A stretch of 64,000 nucleotides of DNA. Source: Hemileia vastatrix (lineage: Eukaryota; Basidiomycota; Pucciniomycetes; Pucciniales; Zaghouaniaceae). Below are positions 55,335 through 64,000 of this stretch, piece after piece. The notes below the pieces were generated by a model. It ran no database searches. It was not told where the DNA came from and was given only the letters and a program-made list of their open reading frames with translations. Location: NCBI GenBank assembly GCA_030280995.1, contig JASXTE010000010.1:20849823-20913822 (forward strand). The letters run 5' to 3'. A program made the position numbers and the translations under genes. Position 1 is the stretch's first letter. The number at the start of each line of letters is the position of its first letter.

Positions 55335-56450
55335 ATTTTGTAACTTTTTTTATTTTCTGTTCACGTGCTAGTTTCCAATTGACTGAATTTGTAGATTTCA
55401 GGGCCTCTTTGTATGTTTGTGGTGTTGCAAGAGCAAATGATGCCAACTGTTCCAAGATTGATTCACAGAGTTTTTCTTGTTCTTCAAACTGAATTTCTGT
55501 TGTAAAATTTCCTAAGTTCAGAGTCTTTTCAATATTTTTTATCACACATAAGTTATCTAGATGAGAAATTTTCATTTTGTCAGTATTTGATTGAGGTGGG
55601 TCTAAAAAATCTGCCCAAGCTGATGATAGAAGCTTCTTTTTAGCTGGATCCCAAAACAACCAGCCTTTTGAACCTTGAGGATAGCCAACAACAGTGAATT
55701 TTCTTGCACAAGTATCTATTTTGAGTCTGTTTTCTTTAGGAATGTGTACAAAAGCATATTCTCTAAATTTTCACATTAGATCTAGTTGTGGTTCAATATC
55801 AAACATGGCTTCAAATGGGGTCATGTCACAACTAGTTACATTTGGGAGGTGTTTGTGTGTATAAGATGCCCATCTATATGCAAAACCCCAAAAAAACTTT
55901 GGGAGGCCACTTTTGTAAAGTATTTTCCTGCCCATATACTCATTTTTTTGGTTATAACTTTCAACCTAGCCATTCTGTGCATTAAATTAAGGTTGCCTCA
56001 GTTCATGATTAATTCCTTTTTCATTGAAGAAAGTAGCTAACTTTTTATTTTTTAATTATCCACCATTATCAGATTGGAAGGCCTTCACATTCTTGTTTAC
56101 CTGGATTTCTAAGTGTGTGATTGTTTTTATAATGCAGTCAGTAGCTTTTCTTTTGCTAAATAGTATGTTACATTCACCATACAAGATTTATATATCTTTT
56201 ATAGTCAGAGAGTAGAGGCCAGTTTGGAAAGTAGTCTCTTCAAGTGGTCCTATTAAGTCAGCTGTTGGGATTTTAAGTTTTGTTGGATTTCTGTTTGAGG
56301 AATTTAGCAAAAAACACCTTTTACTCTCACATATTTTTCATGCTTCACATATAATTTGACCCAGTGGGAGTTTTTCTGGTAGTCCTAAAGCCATCTTGCC
56401 ACTGATCATGTGATGCAATTGACGTAAGCTAGCATGGCCAAATTTTCAAT
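55318..56450 (-). pseudogene. F1 integrase
   Basis: In broken frames the minus strand reads ICESKRCF near 56320, ADLIGPLEETTFQTGLYSL with a catalytic Asp near 56255, and VKAFQSDNGG near 56070 with the second Asp. Then come INHELRQPN near 56000 and an SSRFKRLVVLGS segment near 55660, leading into the linker frame 55659-55318. The order before RT is the copia order. Not functional. Confidence 0.75.
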
Positions 56451-57516
56451 GCCATTCATATGGAAGTTATTTTTCTGGTGTGTGTTTTAACATTGGTTTG
56501 TTGTTTGTTGGTATGTTAAGAGGAACAGTGGCTGTAGTGGTGTTTAAATTAATTTTGTCATTTATAGGTTTATTGATTTTATTAATGTTTTTATTGTTTA
56601 TTGTTTATAGGTGTACATTGGTCAGTGGTATGAACAGATCATAATGGTCAAGGCAATAACCATTTACGGTCAGAAAAAGGTGCATGGAAATACTTGTTTC
56701 TGTTCTTTTTGAACACAAAATCTGTACCCAAGACTTACATCAGCATACCACTTTTTATTTAGGTAGCAGGTGAAATAAAAGTACTGTAAGCATTTTTTCA
56801 GTAGTATACCAGACTAATGCTGATAGTCACTCCATGTTTCCATGCAAATAATAGAGTCCCTGTTCCTGTAATGAAATTGTTTTAGTTGTAAGTTGCTACT
56901 TGTAGTGGAATAGGTGGTTTGATAGTTTTAAAATTGACTAATGAATTATAGTCTCCTATGAAATGATGAGTTTCTCCAGTGTCTAGGAGTGGTTGATTTT
57001 GTGAGCTAGACTAAAGACTCGGAAGTCTCTCTATGGTGAGGACTGAGGCTATTGGTTGTTCATCTTTAATCTCTACCATTTTGGCATGGGGTTTTGAATC
57101 TTTGGTTTGTCCCTGCACTTGTCTGTATACTTTTGATGGACAGGTAGGCCTATAACTGTCAATTTTTTGGTATAACTTTTGCTGAGGTTGGAACAGTGAT
57201 TACAGTATTCAGTCTTCATTGGCACTGATGCTAGTACTGGGTAAAAGGCCCAGTATCGCTGCTCAGATTTCATCAAGATCTTGTTGCCAAAAGAGGGAGG
57301 CATTTGACAGTTGGCTTTGAGATGATCTGGGAAGTTGCAATTCCAAAAAAGTGGTTGTTTTAATGCCAAGGCTTTCTGGGTGTCTTGTGGGTGCCCTTTC
57401 ATGTTGTCTTCTATTTTGACATTGGTCATTTGGATGGTTAAGTTGTTGTTGAAGTCACTTGAATCATCTGCCATGAGTGATTTGGTTAATTTCAATCTGT
57501 CCCAGGCAGTCATCAT
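56451..57516 (-). pseudogene. F1 gag end with zinc knuckle, and protease
   Basis: 57516-57073 reads MMTAWDRLKLTKSL and FWNCNFPDHLKANC, a CCHC knuckle with the first Cys replaced by Phe. Near 56950-57000 the minus strand reads LLDTGETHHFIGD, the copia protease active site with DTG kept. 56451-56900 is a decayed protease-integrase linker with no readable motif. Confidence 0.7.
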
Positions 57517-57522
57517 TATTCT

Positions 57523-58308
57523 TTAAATTTTGATGAAGGATGTAAATTCTGCCACTATTTTTAGATGGTATTCCAAGTCCTCCAGAAATTTTTCATAAAA
57601 TGGTTTGTTTTCTATCAGAGCTTGCTGGAGGAACATGCCATAAAATGCTTCTTTCTTTAGTTCCTGACCTTGATTTTCAAGCGCCAATATAACTTCTTTG
57701 AATTTGTTAATAAGAACTGTAGGGTCCTTGTATTTGTTTGAATGCAAGTTGCATAGTTGTGAGAAGGACGTCAGTTGAGATGCTTGTGAAGCCACATTGT
57801 ACAGGTTAGTCAATTCTGTGAAGGCTTTTCTTGCCAGTCAAATATCAAGAAGTTGTTTTTTTATTTCTGGCACAACAGAGCTCAGTAGAATTGTTCTGGC
57901 AATTTTATCTTTGCTGAAGGTTTCTACAGTTGTTCCAGGTAAAGTGAGGTAATTTTCATTGTTGATTGTTTCATCCAGTAAGAGGCACACATCTTCATAC
58001 CATGATTTAAAATTTGTGCCATCTGATTTGAGTTTATTGGTCCACAAGCATAGTTCAGTTTTTTCATTAGACATGATTTGTGTCATGTTACATATTTGTT
58101 CTCTATATGCTCTGTCAATTAAGCTTTCTAGTTTTTTATCAATTGAACGATTCATCAGAGGAAGTTGAGTTTCCAAGGTTTCTGTTGCTATACTTTGAGG
58201 AGGGGCAGTGAATTTGTAAATAGGCATGTGGGGTGGTGGATCTCTTGAGGTCAGTGTTGGCATGGTGGTTTGTGATTTTGGTATTGTTGGTGGCTGTGTT
58301 GAAGACAT
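57523..58308 (-). pseudogene. F1 gag
   Basis: Starts at ATG 58308 (MSSTQPPTIPKSQTT). The Pro/Thr-rich N-terminus is followed by a copia gag core: LKSDGTNFKSWYEDVCLLLDETI, then IARTILLSSVVPEI, and after a break at 57838 KYKDPTVLINKFKEVILALENQG and EAFYGMFLQQAL. Two frame breaks. 58309-58812 is the untranslated leader: purine-rich, with AGAAGAAGAA-type runs and no gene. Confidence 0.8.
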
Positions 58309-58812
58309 TTAAATGAAAGCCTGTTGTATATATATATATTATTTTACATGTTATTTTTTATTTTATATATGTTATTTTTTGTAGAGAGAAAAAAAGAAAT
58401 AGATGAGTAAAATAAGAGAGGACAAAAAATATAGAGGAGAAAAAGGAAAAAAGACAAGAGGAAGAAGAAGAAGAAGAAATTTAAAGAAAGTTTTTTGTGT
58501 AAGACACGCTTCTACTTTCACAATTCAATATCTGGTCAAGATACTGGCCTAATTGCTGAAGGGGATAGAAAAGATGAAGAGAGAGAAAAAAGGAGGAGAT
58601 ATTAAAAAAGGAAAGAAAAGAAACAAAGAGAGAATAAAAAAAATCAAGAGAATAAATTAAAAATTAAAAAAAGGATCAAAGATAGGAGATAGGAGAGTAT
58701 TTGATATCTGACTAGGCTGTTTTAGTCTGTTTTGGTTCGGAACCAAACAATAAAAGAAGAAAAAAAATGAAATAAAATAGAAAGAGATAGCGCTTATAGG
58801 CCCACAACCTAT

Positions 58813-58951
58813 TATGGTAGAGGGGGCAAAGTGAGTATAGATGGAGAAGATTATCTTATTTTATTTCTCTCACACTTTTAGGTATTGTGCTGCTTAGTTT
58901 ATATACATGTTGTAGTTAGGGTACTGCAGCGTAGTTGAGTAGGTTACAACA
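58813..58951 (-). repeat. 5' LTR of F1
   Basis: 139 bp, matching 53643-53781. On the minus strand the internal sequence after it begins AATAGGTTGTGGGCC, the probable primer-binding region; the tRNA is not assigned. Confidence 0.85.
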
Positions 58952-58956
58952 ATTTT

Positions 58957-59225
58957 AAACAATTGGAGTAAATTTTATAACAGGCAAATAAACAAATATA
59001 GATGTTTAGATTTTGACATTGATGTCATTTTTTCTACTTGATAATTCATACTTACAGCTACATAGATCCAAAAACATTGAGAATAAAACACAAAATTGGA
59101 AAAATTATTTTGACGGGATCAAAAGTTGAGCCGCATATACAGCTAATTGGAAAAACTTGCTCTTTTTTTGCCCCTCAACCCTGTAGTTTTGTGTCAGTAA
59201 AAAACTCCAAGAAGAATTGGAGTTA
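58957..59225. other. Spacer between F1 and F2
   Basis: AT-rich sequence with no repeat or gene that I recognise. It may be the only non-element DNA in this part of the window. Confidence 0.4.
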
Positions 59226-59472
59226 GTCAGATGCGCAATCTACAGACTATATACATTGGTCACGTGGTAGTTGAGTATATTTATGTCTATGTACATAATG
59301 TAGCACGGTGTCAGCCTGTAGAACTCCGGAAAAAACCAATCATCATTACTTTACCTGTAGCATGGCGTCAGCCTGTAGAACTCCGGAAAGAACCGGAGAA
59401 CAGGGGATGCCTTGACTACAGTCTATATACATTTGCACACATAACTAAGTACATAGTCCTAGTGACTTAACA
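59226..59472 (-). repeat. 3' LTR of copia element F2
   Basis: About 247 bp; the minus strand begins TGTTAAGTCACTAGG right after a polypurine tract (59473-59485). The far end is approximate because the 5' LTR is outside the window. Contains a 57-bp tandem duplication (units from 59301 and 59358) with TCAGCCTGTAGAACTCCGG in both. Confidence 0.7.
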
Positions 59473-59618
59473 TCCCCCCCACTTAGTTATGAAAAATATT
59501 ACTGATATCCCCCCATGCAAACATAACCAACTCCAAAATGAAAAAAGGAAATAAAATGAAATGAGAAAAAATAAGAGAAATAAAAAAGGAAAAATAAGAG
59601 AAGAGAAATATAACCCCA

Positions 59619-62033
59619 TCACCACACACACACATCCTTCCTTCTCAGCATTGTTAGAGATGGGCCCAGTGATTTTGTGAGTATATCAGCCCACATTTGA
59701 GCAGTAGGAACCCATTCCAATGTTGCTTTCTTTAGAAAGAGTTGTTCATTAACAATATAGAAACACCTATCCACATGCTGTGTCCGCTTGTTTCCAGGGT
59801 TATCTTTTGCATTGTCAATTGCTCCTTTGTTGTCGCAGAAGATCTTGATAGGGGGAGTATCAGGGAAGATATCTTTGAGCAAGTTTAAGATCCGAATTGC
59901 GTCATTCATACCACCACCAAGTTCCACATATTCAGCTGTGCATGATGAATCACTTACTGTCAACTGGCGCCTTGATGTCCAAACAATTGGGCAAGAGTTA
60001 AGGAGTATCAGGTGTCCACTTTGAGCTCTTGAGAATTCTTTGTTATTCCAAGTGGAATCATAAAAAGATAGTAGTTCAAGTGGTGAGTTACGGTCAGGGT
60101 GGATGTGAAGACAAAGGGTGGCAGTGTGCTGGACATATCTAAGAAGGTGATTGAGAGCAATCCAGTGGGTGGCATTGGGTTTGGAGGAGAAGCGTGCTAA
60201 AAAATTGACTGGGAAAGACAGATCTGGTCTAGTTGCAACTGCCACATAACTGAGAGCACCTAGAATGGAGAGATATTTAGTTGTCTCTATAGCTACCTCT
60301 TCGTCTTTTGCCGTGGTGATTTCCAAATTGTTTGGTAAGGGTGATCTTGTGGTCAATCCAGATGGGTTATGAGTCCGTAGAATCTTGTCAATGAGCTGAA
60401 AATTGTGTAGATCAAAACCTTCTGGAACTTCTTTGATAGAAACACCTACTATACCATCAACACTATCATTCCATTTTACCTTCAAACTACCATTCAAACC
60501 ATCTTCCAAACACTTTAACACCTCCTCACTACTACAAGTAACTATACCATCATCAACATGTATCCATATCACACCCAAACAATCCTTCTTCCTAAGAACA
60601 TAGAAACTTTTATCATACTGACTTGCTTTATACCCCAGGGCATCCAATTTTCTGGCTATATGAAGCCACTAGCATCTTGCTGCTTGCTTGGTACCATAGA
60701 GGGCTTTCTTTAGTGTAACGCATTTCCAACTTCACATAGCTGGTAACCTTCAGGAGGTAGCACCCAAATTGCTTCATCAATTGGACTGTGAAGGTAAGCA
60801 GCAGTTACATCAAAATATTTGACAGGCCATTTGTGATAAGCTGCTAAAGTGAGGAGAATGTGTTGTGAAGCAAAAGTAGCAGTTGGGGCAAAAGTGTCAG
60901 TAAAATCAATACCATACTGTTGTAAAAAACCTTTAGCTACATATCGTGCCTTGTAGATTGGAGTTTTGGAAGAAGGGTTTTTGATTGTGAAGACCCATTT
61001 TGCATTGGTGAGCTTGGAGCCAGGGGGGAGCTTTTCCTCATACCATACATCCATATCTTTCATGTTTAGCAGTTCCCTTTTGCAAGCTTGGTCCCACTTG
61101 CAACTGTCAGGTGAGATCATAGCTTGCAGATGTGTTCTGGGAATAATGGATGATTGGGACAAACCTTTTTTAACAGTTTCATGTATAGCTTTTTCCTGAG
61201 AGATAAGAGTTTCCTCATCCTTGAAATCACCTAGCTTCATATTATTGAGGATATGATCTAGAGAGCCCTTAGATGGTGGTGGTTGATAAGCAGCTTTGTG
61301 AGCAGGACGTTGGTCACCAGGGAAAAAAGCCATAGCAGATTCAAAAAAGGAGTTCGATTCTGGGTGCCAAAAAATCCAACCTGCATTATTCAGAGAATAA
61401 CCTATACACTTACAAATCAAAGCTTGTTGGTCCAGTTTATGTCTAGTTTCTTTATGGATATGGACAAAAGCTGTTTCACTAAATATTCTGAGGTTTGAGT
61501 AAGTTGGGTCACAATTGTACATGAGCTTCAGAGGTGTTTTGTCACCAGTCTTGACATTTGGGAGCCGGTTGTGAACATGAGCTTCCCATTTGTAAGCAAG
61601 GCCCCAGAAACATTCAGGTAGTTCACTTGCTAGTAAGATTGTCCTGGAAATGTCACCGACAGTTCTGTTGAAACATTCAGCTGATCCATTTTGTTCATGA
61701 TGGTGAGGACAGGTGATTTCATGAGTAGCTCCAATGTCAGCCAGGATCTGAGCCATCTTTTTACTGTGCATTTCCCCCCCCATCAGTTCTTAGTGCTTGT
61801 AATTTCTTACCAGTAACATTTTCTAGCTTTTTATAAAAGGTGACAAAAGCAGTTGTGGCCTCAGATTTGGAGTTGAGCAAAAATAACTCACCATAGGAAG
61901 TTGAACTTTCTTTAAACATTGCCGCCCATCTTGCCCCATTAACAGTAGTGTCCATAGGGCCAACCAGGTCTCCAACAATAAGGCTCATCATTGATTCTGG
62001 TCTTGACTCCCGTTGTGGTAGCCTAAAGTTTAG
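59619..62033 (-). pseudogene. F2 pol: integrase, reverse transcriptase, RNase H
   Basis: Integrase: DLVGPMDTTVNGARWAAMF, LRTDGGG, then HHHEQNGSAECFNRT with the Glu. C-terminal linker: KTGDKTPLKLMYNCDP. RT: WYEEKLPPGSKLTNAKWVF, FDVTAAYLHSP, and an intact HVDDG loop. RNase H: SFYDSTWNNKE, TAEYVELGGG and FCDNKGAID, with the acidic residues kept. It ends in a normal copia tail (ADILTKSLG). I see only two or three lesions: a one-base shift in an 8-G run at about 61777-61784, a shift near 60710-60725 and a nearby TAG. Nearly functional. Confidence 0.85.
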
Positions 62034-62035
62034 TA

Positions 62036-63133
62036 TGGCACCTAAGTACGTAAATGGAGTTATTACGGCGTTCAAGATTGGCGTTATTATTTTTTTATAT
62101 ATAAAAGGGTTTTATTTAATTTATTTGAGTTTTAAATATGAAGAAATTGGTCACGAGCGAATGCCTACACAAAAACAATTTATTTTACGGAGAAAACTTA
62201 TTTTTACGGTCTGAAAAATTTATAAGTATTAAGTCGAGTCACTCAAGAACCTTGGAAATTTTCCCAGAATTTTTACTATTTTTCTTGTATTTTTAAATGA
62301 ATTTTAAAGTTTTATAGAAATATTTACGTTTTCAGAAATTACTTAACTTCGATGAATTTTCACGGGGTAATTAGAGCTGCGCAGACTACGAAAATTAGTT
62401 TGGTATGTAAAGGGGAAGTAGCTCTATTATGTGTAATTTTTCTAGATTTTTTATTATAGTTTTAAGGTTCTAATTGAGTCCGGAAGTCCGGACGGACTCC
62501 GTTTCGACTCCGTACGGACTCCGTTTCGACTCCGTTCGGACTCCGTACGGACTCTGGAAGAGCTCTGGAGGGGAAAACTTAGGCACGTGACTAGGAATAC
62601 TTAAGCGCTTCTCAAACTCGAAATTGAGAAGGGGGACACACCATACAGCTTAATCATTAACCACCATGGTCTCATTTTTTATTACTCAACAAATTAAATA
62701 AATTGTAATACCCTTATAACTTTATATTATATATAACATTTTAGAAATACTACTCAACAATTTAAATCACACTTCATACAGGGTATCTTTAGAAAGGTCT
62801 TCATCACTGGGACTTGATTATTGCTGTCTCATAAAAACTTAAATTATTATAAAAACATAAAAGTCAATCTTTTCAGATCTTTCACTGGTACACCTTAATT
62901 GTTGTTATCAGTATTTCTTTTATCAACAGCCACCTTTATTTAAATCTCAATAAGCGTTAATTATTTTAGAGTTTCATTATTTTCATCAATCAGATCCAAG
63001 TAGACTGGTTAGCTTAGTGATTTAGAATTCCCATTTTGTTATTTTTATTGGAAGGACGGGGTTTTCAGCTAAATCCACATATCTCCTCCGGATTCTGCTT
63101 ACAGCAAGGCGACTGTAAGAGTTTACCTTACCA
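62036..63133 (+). repeat. 5' LTR of element G
   Basis: Starts TGGCACCTAAGTACG and ends TTACCTTACCA. A TATA-rich box (TATATATAAAAGGG) is at 62096. It contains many CpG dinucleotides, unlike the other LTRs here. 62640-63120 holds no repeat or gene that I recognise beyond the LTR itself. Confidence 0.75.
62479..62560 (+). repeat. CpG-rich GACTCCG array in LTR of G
   Basis: About five GACTCCG motifs in an alternating 22-bp pattern (CGGACTCCGTTTCGACTCCG followed by TA), with one degenerate final unit. Several CGGA...TCCG halves make short palindromes such as CCGTACGG. It is the most CpG-dense stretch of the window. Confidence 0.9.
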
Positions 63134-63137
63134 TAGT

Positions 63138-63154
63138 TGGCGCCCAACATGGGG
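63138..63154 (+). promoter_or_regulatory. Primer-binding site of element G
   Basis: TGGCGCCCAACATGGGG four bases after the LTR. It corresponds to the diverged site at 45551-45567 in element D, where CG has become TG on the coding strand. Confidence 0.8.
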
Positions 63155-63311
63155 TTCGATTTCTCTAGCTTTCTTTAAAGACTTACTTGGATCAAGAATG
63201 TTATTAGCCTGCAAGAGGCTTATTTTCTGGAACTCTAATTGGATTTTTGTTATTGGCCTGCAAGAGGCTTGTTATTTTATCAATTGTTAACGCTTTTCAT
63301 TACTTATTGGG

Positions 63312-64000
63312 ATGTCTTCTTCTGCTGTTGCTTCTGGATCTTCTAACCCTCTTACTCCCTCAGTTAGAATTGTTTCTTGGGATGGCCCAAAGTTTGATGG
63401 GGAGGAGGTTAAATGGTTCATTAGCAGGTATGAAGCTGCTGCTGCTGTTGATGGTGCTTCCCATGTGGATATGGTGAAGCAAGTTAGATTTTTTATTTCT
63501 GATAGGGAGGTGGAAAAAGAGATTATTGCTATGCAGGCATTCAAGGACAAGGATTGGGTTAAGCTTTCTAAAGCTATGGTTGATAGATGGGGTGTTAGGT
63601 TTACTATGATGGACCTCAATAAAATTGTTGGAGACTGGCAAGCAAAAGGTGGTGTTTCTTCTATGGCAGACTTCAAAAAGCTGTGTGTTCAGTTTGATGA
63701 AGTAGTTGAATATCTTATTCTGGTGGACGAGTTAGTGCATGAGAACCAAGCAAAAGATTTGTTCTGGACAGCATGCAGCAGGGATATTCGTATGGACGTC
63801 TTGAAGGATCTTTCAAGAAAAGATTTGATGAAGGAACTGCCTAATGGTGAGCAGAAACTGCCGGCTCTGGAGGTTATCAAGGACAACATTCAAGCCCATC
63901 TAAAGTTATTGGCGTTGGACAAATATCAAGAGTCTTGCACTCAATATGTTAGCAAGGTTAGCGAAGTTTTGGCCGAAAACAAGGATATTATGGTCAAAGC
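63312..64000 (+). CDS. Gag polyprotein of element G, open to window end
   Basis: Open from ATG 63312 to the window edge, 229 codons with no stop. Ser-rich start (MSSSAVASGSSN), then VSWDGPKFDGEEVKWFISRYEAAAAV, DWVKLSKAMVDRWGVRF, FDEVVEYLILVDELVHENQAKD and RDIRMDVLKDLSRKDLM. This is the same capsid family as the dead gag of element D (44683-45510). The start is supported by its position 158 bases after the primer-binding site and by the matching MASGSS start in D. Gag packages the element RNA in cytoplasmic particles. It probably continues into pol beyond the window. Confidence 0.85.
   Translation, partial: MSSSAVASGSSNPLTPSVRIVSWDGPKFDGEEVKWFISRYEAAAAVDGASHVDMVKQVRFFISDREVEKEIIAMQAFKDKDWVKLSKAMVDRWGVRFTMMDLNKIVGDWQAKGGVSSMADFKKLCVQFDEVVEYLILVDELVHENQAKDLFWTACSRDIRMDVLKDLSRKDLMKELPNGEQKLPALEVIKDNIQAHLKLLALDKYQESCTQYVSKVSEVLAENKDIMVK

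Larger units (their letters stand above)
53643..58951 (-). mobile_element. Element F1: complete but decayed Ty1/copia retrotransposon
   Basis: 5.3 kb with short 139-bp LTRs (53643-53781 and 58813-58951) and a 5-bp TSD, atttt (53638-53642 and 58952-58956). Domain order on the minus strand is gag, protease, integrase, RT, RNase H, which defines copia. The polypurine tract is next to the 3' LTR at 53782-53792 (GAGGGGGTGGG on the minus strand). All frames are broken by stops. Confidence 0.9.
59226..62035 (-). mobile_element. Element F2: young Ty1/copia, 3' portion
   Basis: Minus-strand copia element visible from the integrase to its 3' LTR. Element G interrupts it at 62036, so gag, protease and the integrase start should lie beyond 64000. 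It is much less decayed than F1. 59473-59618 is the short 3' non-coding region. Confidence 0.85.
62036..64000 (+). mobile_element. Element G: young Ty3/gypsy retrotransposon, 5' end
   Basis: Inserted in F2 integrase; F2 homology ends at 62035. A 1098-bp LTR, a primer-binding site and an open gag frame are visible, and the element leaves the window at 64000. The gag and LTR length match element D, so it is a younger relative in the opposite orientation. Its left flank is tagta (62031-62035), the expected TSD to look for beyond the window. Confidence 0.85.

Noticed and set aside
62036..62075. The start of the open frame ending at 61761 as an integrase N-terminus
   Set aside because: The first codons come from the LTR of G read backwards; copia homology begins at 62033.
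63287..63889. Minus-strand frames opposite the gag of G
   Set aside because: They are shadows of the plus-strand gag, which matches the gag of element D.
1..64000. tRNA, rRNA, CRISPR, bacterial operons or plasmid features
   Set aside because: No cloverleaf, conserved rRNA block or regularly spaced repeats were seen. The short introns and element classes are eukaryotic.

Overview
The window looks like repeat-dense nuclear DNA from a filamentous basidiomycete, most likely a rust fungus (Pucciniales). This is inferred from strong AT-richness, short GT-AG introns of about 37-70 bp, and the mix of chromodomain Ty3/gypsy elements, Ty1/copia elements, a PIF/Harbinger element, Tc1/IS630 transposases and a TET/JBP-like remnant. 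The species cannot be fixed from the sequence. I found no convincing single-copy host gene, no tRNA or rRNA gene and no CRISPR array. Nearly all of the sequence can be assigned to mobile elements inserted into one another.

Region by region. (1) 1-4.6 kb: a decayed DNA-transposon unit with an accessory DNA-binding-type ORF and a minisatellite, then two convergent dead Tc1/mariner transposases. (2) 4.6-26.0 kb: one old minus-strand chromovirus (element A). It is broken by a solo LTR at 10690-12178, by two LTRs of a second family (13432-14558 continued at 23060-23205, and 23286-24546), and by a related plus-strand chromovirus (element B, 14559-23054) sitting inside the first of those LTRs. (3) 26.3-46.7 kb: a second, larger minus-strand Ty3/gypsy element (D) with LTRs of 1099 bp. 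Its core is about 13 kb once later insertions are subtracted. The insertions are a 3.6-kb Harbinger element in the 3' LTR, two solo LTRs of the A family, and a 0.77-kb piece in integrase. D carries antisense ORFs, one with a zinc-cluster-like motif, between pol and its 3' LTR, flanked by tandem-repeat blocks. (4) 46.7-53.6 kb: a TET/JBP-like dioxygenase pseudogene lying where a transposase would be expected, a second copy of the accessory-ORF unit, and an IS630/Tc1-type transposase split by a solo LTR. (5) 53.6-62.0 kb: two minus-strand copia elements, one complete but heavily decayed (F1) and one nearly intact (F2). (6) 62.0-64.0 kb: the 5' end of a young plus-strand gypsy element (G) inserted in F2, with an LTR, a primer-binding site and an open gag reading frame running off the window.

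The order of events can be read from target-site duplications (TSDs) at most insertions and from one empty/filled site pair (26.3 versus 45.6 kb). Old elements are full of transition-type stops and look CpG-poor. The youngest (G and the 39.0-39.8 kb insertion) still hold many CpGs, as expected where repeats are methylated and decay by deamination. The best candidates for something not already well described are the antisense ORF module of D, the Harbinger derivative that lost its catalytic domain but kept an intact spliced accessory gene, the TET/JBP-like gene paired with that same accessory ORF family, and an interlocked-stem structure in the leader of elements A and B.
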